DNA of 64,000 nucleotides from Novosphingobium sp. PhB57 (GCF_004342985.1 NZ_SMBO01000003.1:549552-613551); one strand, 5' to 3'; shown: positions 36,581-46,058, counted from the first letter of the stretch. Notes: generated by a model from the sequence alone, not told the origin. A program made the numbers and translations.

Positions 36581-38251
36581 GTGCAATCAACTAGGCGTGG
36601 AACTGGCCGGCGCCCTGCCCTTCCCCTCGGCCGCGGTGCCGCCTCGGCCCGAACCCAGGCCTGCGCATGGGCGGCGATCCTGGGAATCGGCCTTTCGCCG
36701 GCGGCGGTCGGCGCTCAGGAAACCGCCCCGGTCAGCCGCGAGCTTGCGGTTCCCGGCAATCCCATTCTCGCCGACGGCGACTACTATTCCACCGACCCGG
36801 CGCCGCTCGTCGCCGATGGCCAGCTCTGGATCCTCACGGGTCGCGACGAGGCGGCCAGCGACGTCAACGACTTCATCATGCCCGAATGGCAACTTCTGAA
36901 GACCGCGGATCCCGCCTCCGGCAAGTGGACGCATTACCCTGCCATCATCAAGCCGGAGAATGTCTTCGCCTGGGCCGAGAAGGCCCGCGCCTACGCCGGC
37001 CAGATCGTCGAGGGGCCTCGCGCCGCAGACGGCAGGAAGCGCTATTACCTCTATGCCCCCGTGCTGGAGAGAGACAGCGACGCCGAGGACAAGTTCGCGA
37101 TCGGCGTGGCCGTGGCCGACAGTCCGCTGGGGCCGTGGCGCGATGCCCATCCAGCCGGTCCGATCATTTCGCAGAAGGTGCCCTATCCCAACAAGATCCA
37201 GAACATCGACCCCACCGTGATCGTCGACGACGACCAGCGGGTCTATATCTACTGGGGCACGTTCGGCCAGCTTCGCGGGATGGAACTGGCGCGCGACATG
37301 ATCACGCCCAAGGGACCCGAGCAGACCGTCACCGGCCTGACCGGCTTCTTCGAAGCTCCGTGGATCATGAAACGCAAGGGCACTTATTACATGCTCTACG
37401 CCGGCAACAACGCCGGCCCGAAATCCGACTGCACGCAGGCCGTCTACTATGCCTGCATCGCCTATGGCAGCGCGCCCTCTCCAATGGGACCGTGGACTTA
37501 TCGGGGCGTCGTGTTGCATCCCGTATCCTCCACCACCTCCCATCCGGGCGCGGTGGAGTTCAAGGGGCAGTGGTACCTTGCCTATCACACGGCGGATGCG
37601 AAAGGCGGCGGACACTTCCGCCGCAGCGTCGCGCTGGACAGGATGGAATGGGACGACAGCGTTGTCCCCGCGCGCATTCGCACCGTCGTGCCGACCGTGC
37701 GCCCGCAGCCCCCCTTGCCGCCCAGCCGCAACATTGCGCGCGCGGCCTGGGCCACCGCCTCGAACGATCCCGTGCCGGTGCAGTTCTGGATCAAGGCCCT
37801 GAACAACGGCGCCGTCAAGGAAGCACCGCTCCCGCCCGACATGTGGGGCAGCTGGTCACCGAACAACCCGCCGCGTCAGTGGATCGAATATCGCTGGGAC
37901 AAGCCGGTGACGATCGACGGGTCGCGCCTGTGGTTCTGGAACGACCAGCCGGCCGGATCCGGCGTGGGTGTGGCGCCGCCTGCGAACTGGCATCTCGAAT
38001 ACTGGAATTCTACCGGCAAGCGCGGCTGGAAGACCGTTCCCAAGACCAGCGCCTACGGTACGACCCCCGGCGCGTTCCAGGATGTTTCGTTCCCTGCGAT
38101 CACGACCCGCTGCCTCCGCGCGGTGATGGACGCTTCCACGGACGGAAAGACCCATGCGGCACTGGCCGTCCAGGAATGGGAAGTCCTGGCTCCGAAGCCT
38201 CAGCCCATTGCCGTCCGCTCGGACAATTCGCCACTGGATAGCTGCTCCTGA
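36581..38251 (+). CDS. Glycoside hydrolase family 43 protein with discoidin-like C-terminal domain
   Basis: A secreted 556-residue enzyme, GTG start with TAGGAG nine bases upstream; signal peptide ends VGA/QE. The five-bladed GH43 propeller spans about 50-370 with candidate catalytic Asp in STDPAPL, Asp in NIDPTV and Glu in FFEAPW. A galactose-binding (F5/8 type C-like) domain follows at about 375-540. GH43 enzymes act mainly as arabinofuranosidases, xylosidases or galactan exo-enzymes; which one cannot be told here. Divergent to the S9 peptidase operon and upstream of a TonB receptor. Confidence 0.85.
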   Translation: MQSTRRGTGRRPALPLGRGAASARTQACAWAAILGIGLSPAAVGAQETAPVSRELAVPGNPILADGDYYSTDPAPLVADGQLWILTGRDEAASDVNDFIMPEWQLLKTADPASGKWTHYPAIIKPENVFAWAEKARAYAGQIVEGPRAADGRKRYYLYAPVLERDSDAEDKFAIGVAVADSPLGPWRDAHPAGPIISQKVPYPNKIQNIDPTVIVDDDQRVYIYWGTFGQLRGMELARDMITPKGPEQTVTGLTGFFEAPWIMKRKGTYYMLYAGNNAGPKSDCTQAVYYACIAYGSAPSPMGPWTYRGVVLHPVSSTTSHPGAVEFKGQWYLAYHTADAKGGGHFRRSVALDRMEWDDSVVPARIRTVVPTVRPQPPLPPSRNIARAAWATASNDPVPVQFWIKALNNGAVKEAPLPPDMWGSWSPNNPPRQWIEYRWDKPVTIDGSRLWFWNDQPAGSGVGVAPPANWHLEYWNSTGKRGWKTVPKTSAYGTTPGAFQDVSFPAITTRCLRAVMDASTDGKTHAALAVQEWEVLAPKPQPIAVRSDNSPLDSCS

Positions 38252-38290
38252 TCTTACCGAACGGGTCAGCAAACCTTCCAAAAGCTCAGG

Positions 38291-38323
38291 AGAGGCGCGG
38301 GTTACAAACCCGCGCCTCTTTTG
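38291..38323 (+). terminator. Rho-independent terminator of GH43 gene
   Basis: A 13-bp perfect stem (AGAGGCGCGGGTT with its complement) with an ACA loop, followed by T residues. It lies 40 bases after the GH43 stop, so the next gene has its own promoter. Confidence 0.8.
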
Positions 38324-38396
38324 CCATCCGCTTTTCGGATCTGTCGCCGAACCCCATCTAGTCGGACAAAAATGTTTCCAAACCGTCACAATCGCC

Positions 38397-38433
38397 TTGA
38401 CTCGTTACGAATATCGTAGGACGTATACGATAT
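38397..38433 (+). promoter_or_regulatory. Promoter/operator region of the 38.5 kb TonB receptor
   Basis: TTGACT (38397-38402), a -35-like hexamer, is followed by the palindrome TACGA-ATA-TCGTA (38406-38418) and by GTATACGATAT (38423-38433). The last two are copies of the elements in the S9/GH43 intergenic region, pointing to a shared regulator not encoded in this window or not identifiable. Confidence 0.5.
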
Positions 38434-38485
38434 AAGTAAGGGCATCGGATCGAAGGTGCCGCGGATCAAAACAGGGGGTTTTTCG

Positions 38486-41233
38486 ATGAAATCATTGAGA
38501 GTCTTGAAGCTTTCGACGGCGCTGACTTCGATCGTCGCGGTCGGGATGGCTGCTCCTGCATGGGCACAGGGCACGCTGGGCACCGCTTCCGAATTGTCGG
38601 ACCAGAGCCAGGCCGCCCCCGTAGACATCCTCGTTACCGGCGTGCGCGGCAGTGTCGAAGCCGCCGCCACCAAGAAGAGGAATTCCAAGCAGATCGTCGA
38701 TTCCGTCGTCTCGGAAGACGTCGGCAAGCTGCCCGACAACAATGTCCCGGAAGCCCTCGCGCGTGTCACCGGCGTGCAGATCGAACGCGCCCGCGGACAA
38801 GGCCAGAGCGTGACCATCCGCGGCCTCGACCAGGTGCAGACGACGATCAACGGCAATAACACCAACCTCGGTGCTGGCCGCTCGATCGACCTTTCCGATG
38901 TTCCGGCGGAACTGCTGAAGCAGGTGGACGTCTATAAGACCCGGTCGGCCGATCAGGTGGAAGGCAGCATCGCGGGCACCGTGAACGTCGAACTGCGCCG
39001 CCCCTTCGATCTCAAGAAGGGCCTCACGGTCGCGGGCAGCATTCGCGGCTCCTACGACGATCAGTCCGAGAAAGTCAGTCCTTACGGCAGTCTCTTGATT
39101 GCCGACCGCATCGAGACCGGTATCGGTGAGATCGGCTTCCTGCTCAACGGCTCTTGGACCAAGACCAACTACCGCGAGAACTTCATCGAGAGCGAGTCGC
39201 CCACGCAGACTGTGGTTGGCGGCAATACCATCGTCATCCCCTATCGCGCGCAGTACGGCATCGAGCAGGGCAACGTGAAGCGCCCTTCGATCAATGCCGT
39301 TCTGCAGTGGAAGGCCAGCGACAAGCTCGATTTCGTGCTGGAAGGCGGCTACGTTGGATCACGCGAAAAGCGCTCGGTGGAGCGTCTCTACGTCCAGGAC
39401 ATGCCTTCCGCCAGCAACTACAGCGACATCGTGCTGATGCCCGACGGCAGAACCGTGAAATCGCTGACGCTCAGCAACGCCAATGGCGTCAATGCCGGCA
39501 TCGATTCCCTGTACAACTCGATCCACTCGGATCTCTACACCACGAACTTCGAAGCGCACTGGCATTCGGACAAAGTCCAGATCAATACCGGCGTGCAATA
39601 CAACTGGTCGAAGACGGGTAACTACTTCGTCGAAAGCATTCTCAAGCCTCAGGGCCTGACCTCCGCCTCCGTCGATTTCGCCTCGGACATCTACAGCAAG
39701 GGCGCGCCTTCGATCACGCTCAACGGCGCCGACCTGAACGACGTCTCGTCCTACGGCGTCGACCGCTTCCAGGACAATCTCGGCGGCTCCAAGAACAAGG
39801 AGTTCGCGGCCCAGGCAGACCTGACGATCCAGCTCAGCGAAACCTCGCTGCTGCGCAGCCTGCAGGTCGGTGGCCGCTTCAACCAGCGTCGTACGAGCAA
39901 TTACTACGGCTACCGCGACGGCCTGCCCCGCGTGAACGGCGCGCCCGCTCCGCTCAGCCTGTTCCCCGGCTACGATATGGCATCCCAGGTCGGCCCCGAC
40001 ATCGGCGGATCGACGATGCAGTGGTACCGCATCCCCGGCTCCCTGGTGCTGAGCCAGATCGACGACGTTCGTGCCTTCATCCAGCAGTACGATCCCGCCA
40101 ATGCCACGCGCTTCTCCACCATCGATCCGCCGAGCGACCGTGGGTCCACGTTCAGCTCCAACGAAAAGAACTTCGCGGCCTATGCGCAGATCAATTACGG
40201 CTTCGACATGGGCAACATCCCCGTCGAAGGGCTGATCGGCGCTCGCTTCACCAACACCTGGGGCACGTCGAGCAGCTTCAGCTACCGGCCGGGCGATGCC
40301 TCCAACGGCAATCAGGATATCGTCGAGGCCGCAGAGGGCCAGGGCAACTACGCCGACATCCTGCCCAGCGTCTCGGCCGTCATCCATTTCACGCCGAAAG
40401 CACAGCTGCGCCTGTCCTACTCCACGAACGTCCAACGCCCGACCTTTGCCGACGCGCGTCCGTTCTATTCGCTTAACCTCACCAGCAATCCGCCGATCGT
40501 CTATGCCGGCAATCCAAGCCTCAAGGCGCAACGCGACCAGGCCTTCGACGTCAGCGCCGAGTACTACTTCGGTCGCGGCGGCCAAATCTCGCTGGCAGGC
40601 TACTACAAGAAGGCCACCGGCTTCCTGCTCTATAGCCGCGAACAGGCATCGGCGGCCGAAATGGCGGCTTACGGCGTCAACCTTGCAGATTATGGCGCCG
40701 CGTTCGGCTATGTCGAGCAGCAGCGGAACGCAGGCGACGGTACTTTCGTGGGCCTTGAAGGCACGGTCCAGTCGTTCTTCGACTTCCTGCCGGGCATTCT
40801 CAGCAACTTCGGCGTCAGCCTGAACGCCTCGCACATTCTCAAGGCCCGGGTCGAATACGACGATGAGGAGAGCTTCCCGGGCGAGTTCGACTCCCCCAAC
40901 ACCTCGAAGTGGACGGCCAACGCGACCCTGTTCTACGACACGCCCAGCTTCAGCGCACGCGTGGCCTACAACTACCGTTCGTCTTATCGCATCGGCTTCT
41001 GGCTCGACGGCCAGGGCTCGGACCGCGCCCGGTATTCGCCCTATAACGGCGCAACCGACCGGCTCGATGCGGCGATCAACTATACGCCCATATCGTTCAT
41101 GACGCTGTCGCTGGAAGCCTCGAACATCCTGGGCAGCGATGTCTACCGCTATCACGGCAGCGAGGACCTGCTTCCCCTCGGCGTCCGCACGCTGGCGCGT
41201 ACCGTCCAGGGCAGCGTCCGCTTCCGCTTCTGA
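38486..41233 (+). CDS. TonB-dependent receptor, carbohydrate-type
   Basis: A 915-residue receptor. Signal peptide ends AWA; a TonB-box-like DILVTGVRGS is followed by a plug domain with NVPEALARVTGVQIERARGQGQSVTIRGL, the pattern of the large Xanthomonas/Caulobacter receptor family linked to sugar uptake. The barrel ends VRFRF with terminal Phe. The ATG at 38486 was chosen for the signal peptide; GGGGG stands upstream. Together with the GH43 enzyme it probably imports oligosaccharides released outside. Confidence 0.92.
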   Translation: MKSLRVLKLSTALTSIVAVGMAAPAWAQGTLGTASELSDQSQAAPVDILVTGVRGSVEAAATKKRNSKQIVDSVVSEDVGKLPDNNVPEALARVTGVQIERARGQGQSVTIRGLDQVQTTINGNNTNLGAGRSIDLSDVPAELLKQVDVYKTRSADQVEGSIAGTVNVELRRPFDLKKGLTVAGSIRGSYDDQSEKVSPYGSLLIADRIETGIGEIGFLLNGSWTKTNYRENFIESESPTQTVVGGNTIVIPYRAQYGIEQGNVKRPSINAVLQWKASDKLDFVLEGGYVGSREKRSVERLYVQDMPSASNYSDIVLMPDGRTVKSLTLSNANGVNAGIDSLYNSIHSDLYTTNFEAHWHSDKVQINTGVQYNWSKTGNYFVESILKPQGLTSASVDFASDIYSKGAPSITLNGADLNDVSSYGVDRFQDNLGGSKNKEFAAQADLTIQLSETSLLRSLQVGGRFNQRRTSNYYGYRDGLPRVNGAPAPLSLFPGYDMASQVGPDIGGSTMQWYRIPGSLVLSQIDDVRAFIQQYDPANATRFSTIDPPSDRGSTFSSNEKNFAAYAQINYGFDMGNIPVEGLIGARFTNTWGTSSSFSYRPGDASNGNQDIVEAAEGQGNYADILPSVSAVIHFTPKAQLRLSYSTNVQRPTFADARPFYSLNLTSNPPIVYAGNPSLKAQRDQAFDVSAEYYFGRGGQISLAGYYKKATGFLLYSREQASAAEMAAYGVNLADYGAAFGYVEQQRNAGDGTFVGLEGTVQSFFDFLPGILSNFGVSLNASHILKARVEYDDEESFPGEFDSPNTSKWTANATLFYDTPSFSARVAYNYRSSYRIGFWLDGQGSDRARYSPYNGATDRLDAAINYTPISFMTLSLEASNILGSDVYRYHGSEDLLPLGVRTLARTVQGSVRFRF

Positions 41234-41250
41234 TCCAGAGCCCATCGACG

Positions 41251-41286
41251 GGACGCCATGATTGCCACCCGGCAGTCATGGCGTCC
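41251..41286. terminator. Hairpin between convergent genes
   Basis: GGACGCCATGA (41251-41261) pairs with TCATGGCGTCC (41276-41286), an 11-bp perfect stem placed between the receptor stop and the SMP-30-like gene stop. It probably serves both transcripts; no clear T run. Confidence 0.5.
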
Positions 41287-41293
41287 TGGCGTT

Positions 41294-42217
41294 TCAGACG
41301 CTTGCGGTGAAGATCGGGCGCCCCGGCACCGGCATCTCGGTGCGATAGATGGTGCCGGTGCTTGATTCCGTGAAATAGAGCCAGCGATTGTCCGGCCCGC
41401 CATAGGCCGCATTGGTGGTATAGCGCCCTTCCGGCACGTCGATCCGCAGCATCGGCTCTCCCCGGTTGCTGAACAGCCAGACGGCGCCGAAGCCGACATG
41501 GCAGACCGCCAGGTTGTCGTCCTCGTCGATGGCGAGCCCGTCGGGGCCGGAACCTCCCGACATCTGGATATAGGTCCCGACTTTGCTCACCACCGCGCCG
41601 TCTTCCATCAAGGGGCAGCGCCAGACCGCGTTCGCGCGCGTAACGGCCAGGAAGAGCGCGGTCTCGGCCTTGTTGAGCACGAGGCCATTGGGGCTGGGAA
41701 TGCCATCGAGCAGCAGTTCCAGCCGCCCGCTGCCGGCGCGTACGCGAAACAGGCGGCCATTGGGGTTCTGCCAGCCCGACTGGCCCTGATCGGTGAAATA
41801 GATATCGCCGTTACGCGCGATGGTCAGGTCATTGCAGCCCAGGAACGGCTCCAGCAGATAGCGATCGAACCAGACCTCGGACTGACCGCTGGCCAGGTCG
41901 CAGATCACCATGCCCTTGTGATGATCCGCCACCAGCAGCCGTCCGTCCGCCAGGAACTTCATCCCGTTGGGCTGGCCATCGTATTCGAAACCCACCTCGC
42001 AGTGGCCCTCGGGATCGATGCGGAACAATCGGCCCCAGGGAATGTCGGTCACCCAGAGGTTGCCCTTTGCGTCGAAGACCGGCCCTTCGAGGAAGACCGG
42101 CGCGGCGGCGCCATGAAGCTGCACGCGCGCCCATTCGGTGGTTTCGCCGAACCGGCGCAGCGTGTCGGGAACGCGGCAGAAAACTTGCGCCATGACGGCG
42201 GGCGGCGCTGCGAACAT
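41294..42217 (-). CDS. SMP-30/gluconolactonase/LRE family protein
   Basis: A 307-residue six-bladed propeller lactonase-like protein. Motifs include FLEGPVFDAKGNLWVTD (metal-binding Glu in the first blade), PNGMKF, GCNDLTI, SPNGLVLN and GPDGLAIDEDDN (metal-binding Asp/Asn). It would open a sugar-acid lactone to the acid. No signal peptide, so probably cytoplasmic. It is divergent from the 2-hydroxyacid dehydrogenase gene (149 bases between). Lactonase, dehydrogenase and aldolase together suggest sugar-acid catabolism. Confidence 0.85.
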   Translation of the reverse strand: MFAAPPAVMAQVFCRVPDTLRRFGETTEWARVQLHGAAAPVFLEGPVFDAKGNLWVTDIPWGRLFRIDPEGHCEVGFEYDGQPNGMKFLADGRLLVADHHKGMVICDLASGQSEVWFDRYLLEPFLGCNDLTIARNGDIYFTDQGQSGWQNPNGRLFRVRAGSGRLELLLDGIPSPNGLVLNKAETALFLAVTRANAVWRCPLMEDGAVVSKVGTYIQMSGGSGPDGLAIDEDDNLAVCHVGFGAVWLFSNRGEPMLRIDVPEGRYTTNAAYGGPDNRWLYFTESSTGTIYRTEMPVPGRPIFTASV

Positions 42218-42366
42218 GCTTCTTATCCTCTCCTGAAATCGCCCAGACGGTTTGCACTTATTGGATACATTAAACAGACCGCCCTCCGCTTGACGGCCAA
42301 TTTTTAGGATCTACCCTTCCAAACAGCAACAACACGTATACATATCGCTGGAGAGGTGAAGGTCCC

Positions 42367-43323
42367 ATGAGTTCTCGCGAGCTCGTCTGCATTATCGACC
42401 CGATTCATGCCATCGGCGTAGAGCGGATGTCGCAGGCACACGATATCATCGCACCGGCGAACTGGCGGGACGACGCCCGGCTCGCCGAAACCAGCGTCAT
42501 CGTGATCCGCACCAGCCCGCTCGGCCCGGAGATTTTCGGGGCCATGCCGCGGCTGAAAGCGATCGTGAAGCACGGGGCCGGGGTGGACAATATCGACATG
42601 GCCGCCGCGTCCGCCCGCGGCGTCATCGTCGCCAATACCCCCGGCGGCAACAATTCCACTGCCGTGGCCGAAGGCGCCGTGGCCATGATGCTGGCCCTGC
42701 TGCGCCGCACGCGCGACATGGACGGCCTGGTGCGCGAGGGTCGCTGGAACGAACGATGGACGGTGCGGCTGGGCGACCTGACCGGCGCGCGCGTGGGCCT
42801 CATCGGGTTCGGCCGCATTGCCCGCTGCGTGGCAAGGATCTGCGCAGCCGGCTTCGGCGCCGAAGTCGCGGCCTATGACCCTATGGTGCCGGATACGGAG
42901 ATCCGCGGGGCCGGGGCGGAACCGCTGCCGCTGGAGGAGATCCTGCGCCGCGACGTGATCTCCATCCACACGCCTTTGACCGAAGCCACGCGCGGCCTGA
43001 TCGACACCGTGGAACTGGGCATGATGGCGCGCCACGCGATCCTCGTGAACTGTTCTCGCGGCGGCATCGTCAACGAGGCGGCACTGGCCGATGCCTTGAA
43101 GGCGGGACAGATCGCCGGCGCCGGTATCGACGTCTTCGAGGCGGAGCCGCCCGCGCCCGACAATCCGCTGTTCGCTCTGCCGAACTGCCTGCTCTCTCCG
43201 CATGTCGCCGGCGTGACCGAGGCGGGCATGCGCGACATGGCCCTAAACGTCGCGCAAGTCGTCGAAGACGTGAGCCGCGGGGAGCGGCCGAAGACCCTGC
43301 TCAATCCGGAGGCCCTTGCATGA
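42367..43323 (+). CDS. D-isomer-specific 2-hydroxyacid dehydrogenase
   Basis: A 318-residue NAD(P)-dependent dehydrogenase of the phosphoglycerate dehydrogenase-like group. Rossmann motif GLIGFGRIAR near 149; catalytic Arg in NCSRGG, Glu in FEAEPP and His in SPHVAG. It interconverts a 2-hydroxy acid and a 2-keto acid. The following aldolase gene overlaps its stop (ATGA at 43320), so the two likely act in sequence. A GTATACATATCG sequence about 26 bases upstream resembles the elements at 36-38 kb, weakly. Confidence 0.88.
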   Translation: MSSRELVCIIDPIHAIGVERMSQAHDIIAPANWRDDARLAETSVIVIRTSPLGPEIFGAMPRLKAIVKHGAGVDNIDMAAASARGVIVANTPGGNNSTAVAEGAVAMMLALLRRTRDMDGLVREGRWNERWTVRLGDLTGARVGLIGFGRIARCVARICAAGFGAEVAAYDPMVPDTEIRGAGAEPLPLEEILRRDVISIHTPLTEATRGLIDTVELGMMARHAILVNCSRGGIVNEAALADALKAGQIAGAGIDVFEAEPPAPDNPLFALPNCLLSPHVAGVTEAGMRDMALNVAQVVEDVSRGERPKTLLNPEALA

Positions 43324-44042
43324 CCGCGCCGCTGAAGTCCATCATCTATCGTCAGATCCCCAGACCCGATCCCCCCCTGGTCGCCCGCGCCGCCCGGTTC
43401 GGCGTGGCCGACCTGCACGAGGGCCTGGGTGAAATCGCCGGGCGCATGGGGCTGATGAGCCCTGCCATGACGCCGATCGCCCCCGGACAGAAACTCTGCG
43501 GCCCCGCCGTCACCGCATGGAATTTCCCCGGCGACAATCTCGCCATCCACGCCGCCCTCTGGGTGGCCGAGGCGGGCGACGTGTTGGTTCTCACCAATGG
43601 CGGGGGGCACCAGGGTGCCCTCTGGGGCGATGTCGCCTGCACATATGCGCAGCGCAAGGGCCTGGCCGGGACCGTGGTGCATGGCGCCATGCGCGACGTC
43701 GATGCCATCCGCGCGCTGGGCTATCCGGTCTGGTCCACCGCCGTCTCGGTCGAGCACCCGAAGAAACGCGGGCCTGCGGCCGTCAACGTGCCGGTGGTGG
43801 CCGACGGGGTGCGGGTGGAACCCGGAGACCTCGTGGTCGGCGATTCCGACGGCGTGCTGGTGATCCCGCGCGCCTTGATAGAACAGACTGTAGACAGGGC
43901 GGAGGCACGCGCCGCCGCCGAAGTCGAATTCCGCCGCCGCATCGGCGAAGGCGAAGTGCTTTTCGGGATCCTCGGCATGGACAGGATCGTCGCCGAACTC
44001 GGCATCGAGATTCACGACTGCACCTGGGGAGGGGACCGCTAG
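43320..44042 (+). CDS. RraA-like class II aldolase (4-hydroxy-4-methyl-2-oxoglutarate aldolase type)
   Basis: A 240-residue protein of the RraA/HMG-aldolase family. The family pattern Gly-x20-Arg-Asp is present (GD near residue 102 to MRDVDAI near 123), forming the metal- and pyruvate-binding site of the aldolases rather than the RNase-E inhibitor form. It would cleave a 4-hydroxy-2-keto acid to pyruvate. Translationally coupled to the dehydrogenase. The exact substrate is unknown. Confidence 0.82.
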   Translation: MTAPLKSIIYRQIPRPDPPLVARAARFGVADLHEGLGEIAGRMGLMSPAMTPIAPGQKLCGPAVTAWNFPGDNLAIHAALWVAEAGDVLVLTNGGGHQGALWGDVACTYAQRKGLAGTVVHGAMRDVDAIRALGYPVWSTAVSVEHPKKRGPAAVNVPVVADGVRVEPGDLVVGDSDGVLVIPRALIEQTVDRAEARAAAEVEFRRRIGEGEVLFGILGMDRIVAELGIEIHDCTWGGDR

Positions 44043-44154
44043 CGGTCCGGCAGGGTCTTGCAGGGAGTGCCGAGGCCGGCGATCGTCGGCTTCGGTGCTT
44101 CCTGCAAACCGGCCCCCGGGAAACCGGCATAATTGAGCTGCGAGGAGAGAGCCA

Positions 44155-45477
44155 ATGACCGCAAAGGCGCCAGACCGGCGAATGCATCTGGTCAGCTTCC
44201 AGATCCATTCCCCGATCAACCACACCGTGCTCAGCTGGGCGGCCCCCGGCGACAACCGGCTTGATGCCATGGCCGACCTGAAGGCCTGGCAGGACCTTGT
44301 CCGCACGCTGGAGCGCGGCCGGTTCGACGGGCTGTTCTTCGCCGACACGCCCGGCGTGTTCGACCGTTACCGCGACAGCCACGAGGACGCCGTGAAGTAC
44401 GGCATCTGCTGGCCCAACCACGATCCCGTGGTCCTGCTCTCCGCCCTCGCCGCCGCCACCGAGCATCTGGGCCTGGCGACCACGATGTCCACGAGTTCCT
44501 ACCGCCCCTGGACGATCGTGCGGCAGCTTTCCACGCTCGACTATCTCTCGGGCGGGCGCGTCGGCTGGAACATCGTGACCGGGCACTTGCGCGGCGAGCA
44601 TCGCGCGCTCGGTCTGGAACAGCTGGAGCACGACCGTCGCTACGACGCGGCCGACGAATATATGGAGATCTGCTACCGCCTCTGGGATTCGATCGGCGAA
44701 GGTGCCGTGCTCGCCGACCGGAACGCGGGCGTTTATGCCGATCCTGCCAAAGTCGCATTCGTCGACTTCAAGGGCGAGTTCCACAAGTGCCAGACAGTCG
44801 GGCCGGTCCTGCCCTCCCCTCAGAAACGGCCGGTGCTGTTCCAGGCCGGCACCTCCGGGCGCGGGATGCGCTTCGGCATCGAGCATGGCGACGTGGTCTT
44901 CGCGATCCAGCCCAACCTGCCCGGCATGCAGCGCACCATGCGCCAGCTTGACGAAGCCGCCGCCGGGCTCGGCCGCAAGGCGCCGGGCGTGCTGTTCGGC
45001 GTGCAACCGATCCTCGGCGGCACCGAGGAAGAAGCGCAGCGACACCTGGACGATCTCATCGAACGGCTGCCGCTGGACGGTTGCCTCTCTCGCCTCTCCG
45101 GGACGATGGGCGTGGATTTTTCCGGCATCGAACTCGATCAGCCGATGCAGGAACAGGCGACGCAGGCCTCGCAGGGCTTGATGAAGGCTTTCACCTCGGT
45201 TCTGGGCGACCGCCCTTTCACCTTGCGCGAAGTCGCCATCAAGTGGGGCCTTGCGGTGGGCATGCCGCAGATCGTCGGAACGCCCGAACAGGTCGCTGCC
45301 AGGCTGGAGGAGATCTGGCGCGAAACCGGGTGCCACGGTTTCAACCTCACGCCCACAGTCATGGCCTCCTCGGTCACGAACTTCGTCGACGAGGTCGTGC
45401 CGATCCTCCAGAAACGCGGGGTGTTCCGCAGCGACTACGAAGGCCGGACTTTCGCCGCCAACCTGGGGCTGCGCTGA
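44155..45477 (+). CDS. LLM class flavin-dependent monooxygenase (NtaA/SnaA/DszA type)
   Basis: A 440-residue TIM-barrel flavin monooxygenase of the nitrilotriacetate/dibenzothiophene-sulfone type, using FMNH2 delivered by a separate reductase. Typical segments: DGLFFADTPGVF, TMSTSSYRPWTIVRQLSTLDYLSGGRVGWNIVTG, QAGTSGRGMRFGIEHGDVVF. GAGGAGAG stands upstream of the ATG. A flavin reductase gene lies at 52.3 kb. It may oxidise a C-N or C-S bond in a small organic molecule; the substrate is unknown. Confidence 0.85.
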   Translation: MTAKAPDRRMHLVSFQIHSPINHTVLSWAAPGDNRLDAMADLKAWQDLVRTLERGRFDGLFFADTPGVFDRYRDSHEDAVKYGICWPNHDPVVLLSALAAATEHLGLATTMSTSSYRPWTIVRQLSTLDYLSGGRVGWNIVTGHLRGEHRALGLEQLEHDRRYDAADEYMEICYRLWDSIGEGAVLADRNAGVYADPAKVAFVDFKGEFHKCQTVGPVLPSPQKRPVLFQAGTSGRGMRFGIEHGDVVFAIQPNLPGMQRTMRQLDEAAAGLGRKAPGVLFGVQPILGGTEEEAQRHLDDLIERLPLDGCLSRLSGTMGVDFSGIELDQPMQEQATQASQGLMKAFTSVLGDRPFTLREVAIKWGLAVGMPQIVGTPEQVAARLEEIWRETGCHGFNLTPTVMASSVTNFVDEVVPILQKRGVFRSDYEGRTFAANLGLR

Positions 45478-45542
45478 AACGCGGGTCGGCATGCATCATG
45501 CGCGGGCTTGCATGGTGCATCGACCGGGGCCAATGAGCCTCG

Positions 45543-45995
45543 ATGCGCATTGCACTCTTCGAACCGGAAATCGCTGGAAACGTCGGCGCTATCCTGCGCC
45601 TGAGCGCCTGCCTCGGCGCGGCCGTGGACCTTGTCGAGCCGATGGGCTTCGCCTGGGACGACCGCCGCGTGCGGCGCACCGCCATGGACTACATCGACCA
45701 CGTCACCATCACGCGCCACGTCGATTTCGAGGCTTTCCGCAGCACGATCGGCGCGAGCAGGCTGGTCCTCTTCACGACCAAAAGCGAACAATCGCCCTAC
45801 ACGTTCACGTTCAGGCCCGACGACATCCTGCTGTTCGGCAAGGAGAGCGCGGGCGTTCCCGTCGATGTCTCGGATATCTGCGACGCCCGGCTGCGCATCC
45901 CGATGCGGCCGCAGGTCCGCTCCATGAACCTGGCGACCTCGGCAGCGCTCGCACTGGGCGAGGCGCTGCGGCAGACCGACGCCCTGCCGGACTGA
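45543..45995 (+). CDS. trmL: tRNA (cytidine/uridine(34)-2'-O)-methyltransferase
   Basis: A 150-residue SPOUT-class enzyme methylating the wobble ribose of tRNA-Leu. Knot motifs are LLFGKESAGVP (about 98-108) and IPMRPQVRSMNLATSAALALGEALR at the C-terminus. Length and motifs are standard. It is a housekeeping gene between catabolic modules and shares a terminator hairpin with the convergent chemoreceptor gene. Confidence 0.93.
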   Translation: MRIALFEPEIAGNVGAILRLSACLGAAVDLVEPMGFAWDDRRVRRTAMDYIDHVTITRHVDFEAFRSTIGASRLVLFTTKSEQSPYTFTFRPDDILLFGKESAGVPVDVSDICDARLRIPMRPQVRSMNLATSAALALGEALRQTDALPD

Positions 45996-46009
45996 CCGGC
46001 GCACATCGA

Positions 46010-46043
46010 AATGCCTGCCCGATCATCGAACCGGGCAGGCATT
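46010..46043. terminator. Bidirectional terminator hairpin
   Basis: AATGCCTGCCCG (46010-46021) pairs perfectly with 46032-46043, 12 bp, between trmL and the convergent chemoreceptor gene. It is flanked by AA/TT, with no long T run. Confidence 0.6.
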
Positions 46044-46058
46044 CGGGGCGATACGCCG

